Assembly (NCBI GenBank): GCA_026386835.1
Contig: JAPLMV010000096.1
Location: 1-16,919, forward strand
DNA from: Planctomycetota bacterium
GTDB lineage: Bacteria; Planctomycetota; Phycisphaerae; Sedimentisphaerales; Anaerobacaceae
Length of the DNA: 16,919 bases
Direction: 5' to 3'
Within the stretch, counting starts at the first letter, position 1; the number at the start of each line of letters is the position of its first letter. Of the stretch, positions 1 through 7,033 are shown piece after piece. The translations under genes and the position numbers were made by a program. Under the pieces are notes generated by a model that was given only the letters and a program-made list of their open reading frames with translations, had not been told where the DNA came from and did not search any database.

Positions 1-543
1 CGGTATGCAGCTTACGATAAGCTCATCGTTTCTCGCAACCGATTCATAATCATATCTGCCTTCGGCATTACGGGCTATCCATCTGTCAATCCCTATTATA
101 AAACCGATTGAATTCGGGTCATACTCAGGACAAAACGCCTTCGCAGGGTCGTTGGGATGATAATAAAGCGTGTCGCCGAAACCTGTTGCCCTAATGTGCC
201 TTGCAGGGTCTATACCAATGAGTTCAAGTCCAACGTTCCTGCTGTTTTGCCTGGGGCTTACAAGTGCATAACTTTTTATAACTGGCGAAACAGCATAAAC
301 AAAATCGGCCTGCTCGAGTATTTTTACAAAATCCTCGTAATACGGAAAACCAACCAGCGATTCGGTACCTACAACACAGTCGCCGGCAAAATTATGGTTT
401 TTCTCCTTGAAGTCCCCTACCACACCCGTCATCACCGTCATCACTACAACGACTATGAAAACGCATAGTGCTACAGCTAAAAACGCAAGATAACTTATGC
501 GTCTTTTCAACAGATAACGAATTGCCAGGATAATCTTATACAT
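1..543 (-). CDS. ABC transporter permease, FtsX/LolC/E (MacB-like) family, 3' end missing
   Basis: Partial gene of 181 codons, cut by the left window edge, so the C-terminal part of the protein is not visible. The start is ATG at 541-543. The product begins MYKIILAIRYLLKRRISYLA, followed by a hydrophobic segment at about residues 18-41 and then a soluble domain that would face the periplasm. This is the N-terminal architecture of LolC/LolE/MacB permeases, which pull lipoproteins or other substrates from the inner membrane with the help of an LolD/MacB-type ATPase. The next gene (717-2087) has the same N-terminal layout, so the two look like tandem paralogues, as LolC and LolE are. No Shine-Dalgarno is obvious before this ATG, and no ATPase gene is in the window. 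The family assignment is fairly sure; the substrate is unknown. Confidence 0.75.
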   Translation of the reverse strand, partial: MYKIILAIRYLLKRRISYLAFLAVALCVFIVVVVMTVMTGVVGDFKEKNHNFAGDCVVGTESLVGFPYYEDFVKILEQADFVYAVSPVIKSYALVSPRQNSRNVGLELIGIDPARHIRATGFGDTLYYHPNDPAKAFCPEYDPNSIGFIIGIDRWIARNAEGRYDYESVARNDELIVSCIP

Positions 544-716
544 TATTAAAATCGAAATTACTTTAGTTCCATAAAAATAAAATATAAAAAATAAAATATA
601 AAAATTACGGAGTTAAGACAGTCTTATTTCAACAGTTTTAAGTTTTTAGTTTTAAGCTTTAAATTTTTTTGTCTTAATTAAACAATTTTGATTTTTGCAT
701 TTTAATTTTTGATTTT
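544..716. other. AT-rich spacer between the two permease genes with short repeats
   Basis: A 173-base stretch almost free of G and C. It carries AGTTTTAAG twice (634-642 and 648-656) and runs built from AAAATATAAAA- and AAAAATCAAAA-type units. It also has a perfect 13-base inverted repeat, TAAGAC-A-GTCTTA (614-626). No U-tract follows that palindrome on the minus strand, so it does not look like a terminator; it could be an operator for the downstream permease. I see no gene. Confidence 0.5.
614..626. repeat. 13-base perfect palindrome, possible operator
   Basis: TAAGACAGTCTTA is a perfect inverted repeat with one central base. It sits about 70 bases upstream of the start of the truncated permease gene, in otherwise featureless AT-rich DNA. 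A regulator-binding site is possible, but nothing else supports it. Confidence 0.3.
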
Positions 717-2087
717 TTACTCATACCGCAGTATCTCCACCGGCCGAGTTCTCACTGCTATTACCGCCGGTATCAGCGATCCTATAACCGCACCCGCCGT
801 CGTCGCCAACACAATCGGCACAACCGCATGCCAGTCAACATCATTTGGTATCCTGCTGAACATATATACGCTGCTTTCCCAAAGCTTAAGTCCGAAGATT
901 AAACGGACCTGGTTTTCGATAATATTTATGTTTTTAGTTACGACATAGCCGAGCGCCGTGCCCGCTCCTGAGCCGATTATCCCCACACATGCCCCGAAAC
1001 CGGCAAATATCATTGCCACCGCACTGCTTGGTGCTCCGTAGCTTTTTATTACCGCAATATCCTTCTGCTTGGTCATGACTATCATATAAAATATGCAAAA
1101 CACCAGCACAACCGCACTAAAGCTGATTACCCCGAATATCAAAAGCAATATCCCAAGCTGCTTGCGAATCTCCGCAACATACTGCCTTTGCATATACTGC
1201 GCCGTAACTATATCCGTATTTGCTGTCAGGTAAGATTCCCATCCAAGCTGCTTTTCCGCAAACTCCTCAAACACCCCCCGAATCTGCGCCGTTGCAGAAT
1301 CGGCAGAAACACCTGCTTTAAGTTTGATTTGAATCTGGTCGGCGATTTGCCCCTCTTCATTCGGATATAAAACCTTTTGCACCTCTTCTATCGGCAGATA
1401 TACAAACTCCTTGTCGAGGTCATAGACGCCGGTAAAAACAATGTCTTTAATAGTAAATTGTACACTTTTCCTCTTGAATTTCTTAATATCGCCCCCTGCG
1501 CCACCGCCCTGTTTATCCTCGCTGCTCTGTGTCTGTGAAGCAGTTCCGGTGGTAATTACTGCCTCGCTGCCGAGCATTTTTTCTATCGTCTTGAAATCAT
1601 ACGCATCGGTCTTTTCATCCGGCTCGGCTAACACTGCGATTCCGACAAATCCCCCTGTTTTCTCCGGTAAATCAGCAATTCTAAAAGACGGCGCCGGCTG
1701 CTGATTCTTTTGCTTATAAAGCGATTGTTTAAAACCGGTTACATTCGCCCGCGAAACCGGCTCTATCCCCAAAATCTTCACCGCACGCACCCTGCCTTGG
1801 CCCAGGTGCAAAAGTCCTTGCCCGGAAAGCACCGGCGTTGCATCACTGACTGCACCAAGCTGCCTGAGATGTTCGATAAATACCGGATACTTCGCCAGTT
1901 TCATCGGCGGAGCAACAACAATATCGCCCACAGCTTCAACCGCACTTTGCTCGATTGCGTTTATGTAACCTGTGAACAGACTTGCAACAACTATCAGCAA
2001 CGCCGCGGACAATGCGACTGCAACGATGCTAAGGAACACAATCTTTTTTTTGTGCAGATATCGCAGCCAAAGGAATAGTTTCAACAT
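717..2087 (-). CDS. ABC transporter permease, FtsX/LolC/E-like
   Basis: A 456-residue integral membrane protein with the four-segment layout of FtsX/LolC/LolE permeases. One membrane helix lies at about residues 16-38, then a large periplasmic domain (about 40-305), then three helices at about 310-337, 355-383 and 421-445. The C-terminus, RPVEILRYE, is the characteristic ending of this family (RPVEALR-like). A Ser/Gly/Gln-rich, low-complexity stretch at about 180-200 looks like a flexible loop in the periplasmic domain. By family, it works with a cytoplasmic ATPase, usually to extract lipoproteins or export a substrate. No ATPase gene is seen here. It lies 45 bases downstream of lysS, and the ATG at 2085-2087 has only a weak ribosome site. 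Part of its leader is a dispersed repeat (2099-2148). Its paralogue follows directly. Confidence 0.85.
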   Translation of the reverse strand: MLKLFLWLRYLHKKKIVFLSIVAVALSAALLIVVASLFTGYINAIEQSAVEAVGDIVVAPPMKLAKYPVFIEHLRQLGAVSDATPVLSGQGLLHLGQGRVRAVKILGIEPVSRANVTGFKQSLYKQKNQQPAPSFRIADLPEKTGGFVGIAVLAEPDEKTDAYDFKTIEKMLGSEAVITTGTASQTQSSEDKQGGGAGGDIKKFKRKSVQFTIKDIVFTGVYDLDKEFVYLPIEEVQKVLYPNEEGQIADQIQIKLKAGVSADSATAQIRGVFEEFAEKQLGWESYLTANTDIVTAQYMQRQYVAEIRKQLGILLLIFGVISFSAVVLVFCIFYMIVMTKQKDIAVIKSYGAPSSAVAMIFAGFGACVGIIGSGAGTALGYVVTKNINIIENQVRLIFGLKLWESSVYMFSRIPNDVDWHAVVPIVLATTAGAVIGSLIPAVIAVRTRPVEILRYE

Positions 2088-2098
2088 TTTTTTCGCAT

Positions 2099-2148
2099 CT
2101 CGTATCTCGTGTTTCGTTCGAAATGTGATTAACTATTCACGAACCACG
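2099..2148 (-). repeat. Dispersed repeat, copy 1 (overlaps the lysS 3' end)
   Basis: Read on the minus strand, this stretch contains CGTGGTTCGTGA (2137-2148), then TCGAA, then ACGAGATACGAG (2099-2110). The same two blocks, in the same order and orientation relative to the next gene, occur at 15673-15732, upstream of the pilT-like gene. Here the first block encodes the last residues of LysS (VVRE and stop), and the second lies 12 bases before the permease start. Confidence 0.6.
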
Positions 2149-3584
2149 TTCTTTAAAAGCGGAAATAACACCACATCGCGAATGCTTGTCGCTCCGGTCA
2201 GCACCATTATCAGCCTGTCGATTCCTATACCAAGTCCCCCTGCCGGCGGCATGCCGTACTTCAACGCCGTTATAAAATCCTCATCCATTTTGGCCATCGT
2301 ATCATGCTGCCCGCGAAGCTGATGGTGAAAATTCTCCTCCTGAACAGCGGGGTCATTAAGTTCGGTATAGGCGTTGGCTAATTCCATTTTTGCTATATAC
2401 ATCTCGAACCGCTCGGCATAATTCGGGTCGCTCTTTTTACGCTTTGTCAAAGGACATATCGCCGCGGGATAATCCATCACAAACGTCGGATTTATAAGAT
2501 TATCCTCGACCGTCGCCTCAAACACCTCGTTGATGACCACTGCATCATCCATACCCATTTCATCTATACCAAGTTCTTTTGCCTTTTTTCTTATCGCAAC
2601 AATATCGTTGATATCACAGCCGGAGTATTCCTTCAGCAGTTCCGAATACTTAGCTCGCCGCCATGGCCTGCCAAAGTCGATTTTCATATCGTCAAACTGA
2701 ACCTGATTATTCTCGCAGAATTTCCCCGCAAGAAAGCTGATTAACTCCTCGGTCAAATCCATCATCACGTTGTAATCGCCATACGCCTGATAAAGCTCCA
2801 TCATCGTAAATTCGGGATTATGCCGCCTGCTCAGACCTTCGTTGCGGAAATTGCGGTTTATCTCGAAGACCTTTTCCATCCCGCCGACAAGCAGTCTTTT
2901 TAAAAACAATTCCGGCGCAATCCGCAGATACAAATCCATATCTAAGCTGTTATGATGCGTTATAAACGGCTTTGCCGCCGCCCCACCCGCTATCGACTGC
3001 ATCATCGGAGTTTCAACTTCCATAAAACCACGCCCCCGCAGAAACTCACGAATACAAGCCACGATATCGCTTCGTTTCTTAAATAGCGGCATCACCTCCG
3101 GATTTGCCCATAAATCGACATATCTTTGCCGATACCGCATATCGACATCAGCAAGCCCATGAAATTTTTCCGGCGGCTGCATCAGCGACTTGCTCAGAAT
3201 CGTAACTTCATCTGCCCATATCGTAATCTCGCCGGTCTTTGTCTTGCCCAGCTGGCCTGCCGCTCCGATTATATCACCGAGCTCTATAAGTTTCACAAGC
3301 CCCCACTGCCCGCTTAGCAAACTCTTGCTCAAACCTACCTGTATCGTCCCGCTCCAGTCACGCAGCGTTATAAAAATCAGCTTACCGATGTCCCTTAGCA
3401 GCACAATCCTGCCGGCGCTTTTTGCCCTCTGAGTCTGGTCATCCTCCTTGAATCTGCCTTTGACATCAAAGGCCGCCTCTGAACCTTCATACCTGCCCCC
3501 GTAAGGGTCAATACCCAATTCCTTTATGGCCGAAAGTTTTTCCTGCCTTTGCCGTTCAAACTGACTTATTTCCTGTTCTGACAA
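2133..3584 (-). CDS. lysS: Lysyl-tRNA synthetase, class II
   Basis: A 483-residue class II enzyme that charges tRNA-Lys in the cytoplasm. The N-terminal OB-fold anticodon-binding domain covers about residues 57-145. Class II motif 1 follows near 149-160 (MRYRQRYVDLW), motif 2 is at about 246-268 (FRNEGLSRRHNPEFT), and motif 3 is at about 448-472 (GGLGIGIDRL followed by TSIRDVVLFP). The length is normal for the family. The start is TTG at 3582-3584. It is favoured by an AGGGG ribosome site at 3594-3598 with a 9-base spacer; the nearby ATG at 3604 is out of frame. That ribosome site overlaps the TAG stop of the S41 protease gene (3597-3599), so the two genes are probably translationally coupled. 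The last four residues are encoded by a dispersed repeat. Confidence 0.97.
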   Translation of the reverse strand: MSEQEISQFERQRQEKLSAIKELGIDPYGGRYEGSEAAFDVKGRFKEDDQTQRAKSAGRIVLLRDIGKLIFITLRDWSGTIQVGLSKSLLSGQWGLVKLIELGDIIGAAGQLGKTKTGEITIWADEVTILSKSLMQPPEKFHGLADVDMRYRQRYVDLWANPEVMPLFKKRSDIVACIREFLRGRGFMEVETPMMQSIAGGAAAKPFITHHNSLDMDLYLRIAPELFLKRLLVGGMEKVFEINRNFRNEGLSRRHNPEFTMMELYQAYGDYNVMMDLTEELISFLAGKFCENNQVQFDDMKIDFGRPWRRAKYSELLKEYSGCDINDIVAIRKKAKELGIDEMGMDDAVVINEVFEATVEDNLINPTFVMDYPAAICPLTKRKKSDPNYAERFEMYIAKMELANAYTELNDPAVQEENFHHQLRGQHDTMAKMDEDFITALKYGMPPAGGLGIGIDRLIMVLTGATSIRDVVLFPLLKNVVRE

Positions 3585-3596
3585 ATCAATATACCC

Positions 3597-5936
3597 CTAT
3601 TCATGTCTTTCGCTATTCTGTATCACTTCGCTCTTTAAAACCAGCAATCCTATTGCCAACTGCGGGTCCGACTCTAATGCTTCTTCCAATGTATGTTTTT
3701 TTAATGCACTGCTTCCGTCAACGTTAACGTTAACATTAACATGGTCTGCCCTGACCAGCACATCATTATCCCTGCGCACGTCGAACATCTTTTCAATCTC
3801 GTCGCTTCTGAGTTTTATTTCAACGTTCGGCCCGACTCCCCAGTCAGTCCTGCCCCGTTTTTTCATTGCCTCATGGCTTTCAACCCTCTGGCCTGAAGGC
3901 AGATGATAGTATGCCATCGTATATTTCAACTGCGCACCTTCTCCGGGATGATAAACCACTCCCTGAACACTACCCTTGCCGTACGTTCTCTCGCCCACCA
4001 AAACTGCACGTTTATGCTGCGGGTCAGCCAAGGCTCCGGATACAATTTCAGATGCGCTCGCTGAATAACGGTTTATCAGTATAACCAGAGGATAATCAGG
4101 ATGAGTATTTTCCTTATGTGCCGACAGGTATGTCCATGCCCCGAACCGCGGGCGGGTGCTCACTATCATCCCTTCATCAATGAACTTGTCCACAACTTCA
4201 GCGGCTATATTCAAAAGTCCGCCTGGATTAAATCTCAGATCCAGAATAAAACCTTTCATACCCTGTGCTTCAAGCTCCTGTAGCACTTTTTCCAAATCGG
4301 AAGATGTCCTTCCATCGAAACTCGTAACCCGGACATAGCCGATCTTGTTTGCATCGTCCAGCATATACACCCACTGACCGCCCTGGCTCCTTTGCCATCC
4401 GAGAATTGTCGCAACCGTAATCTTCGCTCTGGTTATCGTAATATCGCGAGTTTCTTCTTCATGCGGACGCTTCACCGTCAACGTCACTTTTGTCCCTGAA
4501 GGGCCTGTGATATTTTTCACCGCACAGGTGATGGACATATCCTTGGTTGGAACGCCGTCAACTTTTTCTATCACATCCTCGGCATCAATACCGGAATTAT
4601 ATGCAGGCGTATCAGGCATCAGACTGCCCACCGTCAATAATCCCTTTTCCTTTGAAAGCACGATGCCGACGCCGCTGAATTCATTGGTCATCATCTTTTC
4701 AAATTCCTGTGTCTGTTGAGGCCACACTATCGTCGTATAAGGGTCAAGTGACGATAAAGCCGCTTCTGCAAACTGTGCTATCAGTACCTTCTCCGGCAAC
4801 GCCGTTGTCGTCGAGTTAATCGCAAGCACCTTTTCAAAAATATCTATGAATTTGTCCTTGCTGATGCCCGCCGGTGACTGTTTTATCTCATCCGAAAGTG
4901 CATTCAGCCCAGCCGACCATGCCGCAAGCTGGTTGCTGTCGGGGGGAATGAATAATGCAACCGTACCTTTGCCTTTTTTAGCAGAGCTTTCCTCCCTGCT
5001 CTTTTGTATCTGTGAATACGACCTTGTCATCACATCAGCCAGTTGTCTGCATCGGTTTATCCCCTTATCTGCCATCTGGCTGTAATCGATAATCCGAACG
5101 TAATTAAAATTCAGCGCATCGATAGCCTTTGAAAACATTTCCTTCTTTACACCCTCGTACCGCTCCTGGCTGGTTTCGCAGGGACTATCCTGAAAAGACG
5201 CCACGATGTTCGCCTTATCCAGCAGCTCCTCGGCATAGTTTGTATACACATCGTTATTTTCATCTATCCTCTCAAGCCACCAATAGCAGTCCATATAAGC
5301 ATTAAGCCATTGGCCATTTGACTCAAACTCAGCGGCCTTTGCCTTGGATTTCTCATTAACCTCTTTGACAAATCCAATACTCATCAGCTCTTTTTTTTGC
5401 TTCTCATCGGCATATTCTGACGCCTTGGCAATAACCACAAAGGCCTTGTTAATGTCGTTTACATCATTTAGCCCGTTGACATCCGCATCGGTGCGAAGCT
5501 TATCAAGTTCCGTCAGTTGCTGCCGGTATAAAGACTCGCGCTGCGATTGCCGTTTTTGGTCTATCGCTTCATATTCCAGGACGATATTCTCCAGTTCTTT
5601 TACAGCAGGTGTTGCGAACTTTTTGTTTTCCTCAATGCGTTTTTGTGCGCCGACAAAATTACCTCTGCTTATGTCCGAGCAAATCTGCTCGACCACCGAA
5701 GGCACAGGACTTACTGCCGATGCTTGCACTGAACACGGCTCGGCTCTGGCCTCTATCGATAGAACAGCATCTGCTATATTAGGTTCGATTGAGGACGGAC
5801 TGGAAATTTCTATAACCGACGGCTCACGTGATGACATGCCATAACAATTCGACCAGCAAAAAACTGCAGCGACACAAGTTATAAGCAAACAAAACACGGG
5901 ACCTATTTTCGATTTTTGCGGCAACAAAGAATTCAC
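3597..5936 (-). CDS. S41 (C-terminal processing) serine protease with PDZ domain and long N-terminal extension
   Basis: A 779-residue secreted or periplasmic protease. Residues 11-32 form a hydrophobic signal segment. About 33-380 is an uncharacterised, mainly helical, charged region. A PDZ domain lies at about 420-500 (EFSGVGIVLSKEKG through VEKVDG-like). The S41 core lies at about 530-705, with the substrate-binding LDLRFNPGG at 565-573. Catalytic Ser627 lies in YSASASEIV and Lys654 in TYGKGSVQ; their spacing (27) is two residues longer than the 25 I recall for Prc/CtpA. Family members trim or degrade proteins from a free C-terminus. The GTG at 5934-5936 directly abuts AAGG, so a better-spaced start is the TTG at codon 4 (5925-5927), six bases after AAGGGTG. 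The gene lies 55 bases after fba and 12 bases before lysS. Confidence 0.92.
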   Translation of the reverse strand: MNSLLPQKSKIGPVFCLLITCVAAVFCWSNCYGMSSREPSVIEISSPSSIEPNIADAVLSIEARAEPCSVQASAVSPVPSVVEQICSDISRGNFVGAQKRIEENKKFATPAVKELENIVLEYEAIDQKRQSQRESLYRQQLTELDKLRTDADVNGLNDVNDINKAFVVIAKASEYADEKQKKELMSIGFVKEVNEKSKAKAAEFESNGQWLNAYMDCYWWLERIDENNDVYTNYAEELLDKANIVASFQDSPCETSQERYEGVKKEMFSKAIDALNFNYVRIIDYSQMADKGINRCRQLADVMTRSYSQIQKSREESSAKKGKGTVALFIPPDSNQLAAWSAGLNALSDEIKQSPAGISKDKFIDIFEKVLAINSTTTALPEKVLIAQFAEAALSSLDPYTTIVWPQQTQEFEKMMTNEFSGVGIVLSKEKGLLTVGSLMPDTPAYNSGIDAEDVIEKVDGVPTKDMSITCAVKNITGPSGTKVTLTVKRPHEEETRDITITRAKITVATILGWQRSQGGQWVYMLDDANKIGYVRVTSFDGRTSSDLEKVLQELEAQGMKGFILDLRFNPGGLLNIAAEVVDKFIDEGMIVSTRPRFGAWTYLSAHKENTHPDYPLVILINRYSASASEIVSGALADPQHKRAVLVGERTYGKGSVQGVVYHPGEGAQLKYTMAYYHLPSGQRVESHEAMKKRGRTDWGVGPNVEIKLRSDEIEKMFDVRRDNDVLVRADHVNVNVNVDGSSALKKHTLEEALESDPQLAIGLLVLKSEVIQNSERHE

Positions 5937-5991
5937 CCTTAATTTACATTTTTACCTTTTACTGAGAATCTGGTCAAACCGGATATTATCC

Positions 5992-6936
5992 TTATCTGCA
6001 TTCACCCGCTTTGCCGGCACAGCCCAGAATATTCAGTTTATGTTTAACCATCTGCTTTATGGCCTCTCTGCCCGGACCAAGATACTTGCGGGGATCGAAT
6101 TCACCAGGCTTTTCAGCAAACACCTGTCTGATTTTCGCCGTGAGTGCCATACGCAAATCCGTATCTATGTTTACCTTGCATATTGCCATCTTCGATGCCT
6201 TTGTAATTGCATCCTCAGGCACACCCATCGCATCGGGCATCTTGCCGCCGTACTTATTGATTAGGTCCTTGAATTCCTTCAACACACTGCTCGAACCGTG
6301 CATAACCAGGGGAAAATTCGGCAACTTCTTTTCTACGTCTTCTATCACGTTGAACGCCAGTGTCGATGCGCTTTTGAATTTATATGCACCGTGGCTGGTC
6401 CCGCAGGCAACAGCCAGCGAGTCACAGCCGGTCTTGCCGACAAATTCCACAACCTGGTCGGGGTCGGTCAGATGCTTGCTGACATCGTCAACACCCTGAA
6501 CATGCTCTTCAATGCCGCCCAGCTGGCCCAGTTCTGCCTCTACTACAACTCCGTGGTCATGGGCATACTCAACCACTTTCTTTGTAAGCTTGACGTTCTC
6601 ATCAAAGGGCTTGCTCGATGCGTCAATCATCACCGACGTAAAGCCGTCGTCGACGCACTGCTTGCAAAGCTCGAACGTATCCCCGTGGTCAAGGTGCATG
6701 CTTATTGGTATATCAGGGTTTTCACTGACTGCAACATCGATAATCGCCTTCAGGTAGCCAATGCTCGCATATTCCCTTGCCCCTTTGGATATCTGCAGAA
6801 TCAATGGGGCCTTCTCTTCGGCGATCGCCTCCATTATGCCCTGCGTAATTTCCATATTGTTTACATTGAACGCCCCAACGGCATAATGATTCTTATAGGC
6901 CGCCTCGAACATCTTTTTAGTCGTAACCAATGCCAT
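5992..6936 (-). CDS. fba: Fructose-1,6-bisphosphate aldolase, class II
   Basis: A 314-residue zinc-dependent aldolase that interconverts fructose 1,6-bisphosphate with dihydroxyacetone phosphate and glyceraldehyde 3-phosphate (glycolysis and gluconeogenesis, cytoplasm). Visible family motifs are HLDHGDTFE at 81-89 (catalytic Asp83, zinc ligand His84), EAELGQLGG at 133-141, SHGAY at 181-185 (zinc ligand His182), VMHGSSS at 211-217 (zinc ligand His213) and the substrate-binding NIDTDLR at 256-262. Length and motif order match class II enzymes throughout. The ATG at 6934-6936 is preceded by a strong TAAGGAG ribosome site with a 7-base spacer. The gene lies 97 bases downstream of the LptD-like gene, with a possible promoter of its own in that gap. 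No sign of damage or transfer. Confidence 0.97.
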   Translation of the reverse strand: MALVTTKKMFEAAYKNHYAVGAFNVNNMEITQGIMEAIAEEKAPLILQISKGAREYASIGYLKAIIDVAVSENPDIPISMHLDHGDTFELCKQCVDDGFTSVMIDASSKPFDENVKLTKKVVEYAHDHGVVVEAELGQLGGIEEHVQGVDDVSKHLTDPDQVVEFVGKTGCDSLAVACGTSHGAYKFKSASTLAFNVIEDVEKKLPNFPLVMHGSSSVLKEFKDLINKYGGKMPDAMGVPEDAITKASKMAICKVNIDTDLRMALTAKIRQVFAEKPGEFDPRKYLGPGREAIKQMVKHKLNILGCAGKAGECR

Positions 6937-6963
6937 TCTAAAACTCCTTAAATAATTCTATAC

Positions 6964-6991
6964 ATCATACATCCTGTATAATATTGCGCAA
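6964..6991 (-). promoter_or_regulatory. Possible fba promoter
   Basis: On the minus strand, TTGCGC (6986-6991), a 16-base spacer and TATGAT (6964-6969) would start transcription about 20 bases before the fba ATG. The -35 box overlaps a perfect palindrome, ATTGCGCAAT (6983-6992), which could be an operator. The match to the consensus is moderate. Confidence 0.3.
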
Positions 6992-7033
6992 TAACCGCTA
7001 CCACGCATCATTCTTAAAATCAATAATCAATGC

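Noticed and set aside
5344..5844. Plus-strand frame of 166 codons with Ser/Leu/Phe-rich sequence
   Set aside because: Antisense shadow of the S41 protease N-terminal region; its composition reflects the complement of charged helical codons.
5981..5991. GGATATTATCC palindrome after fba as a terminator
   Set aside because: Only four base pairs can form around a usable loop and there is no U-tract.
6298..6951. Plus-strand open frame of 217 codons over fba
   Set aside because: Antisense shadow of a fully conserved aldolase gene.
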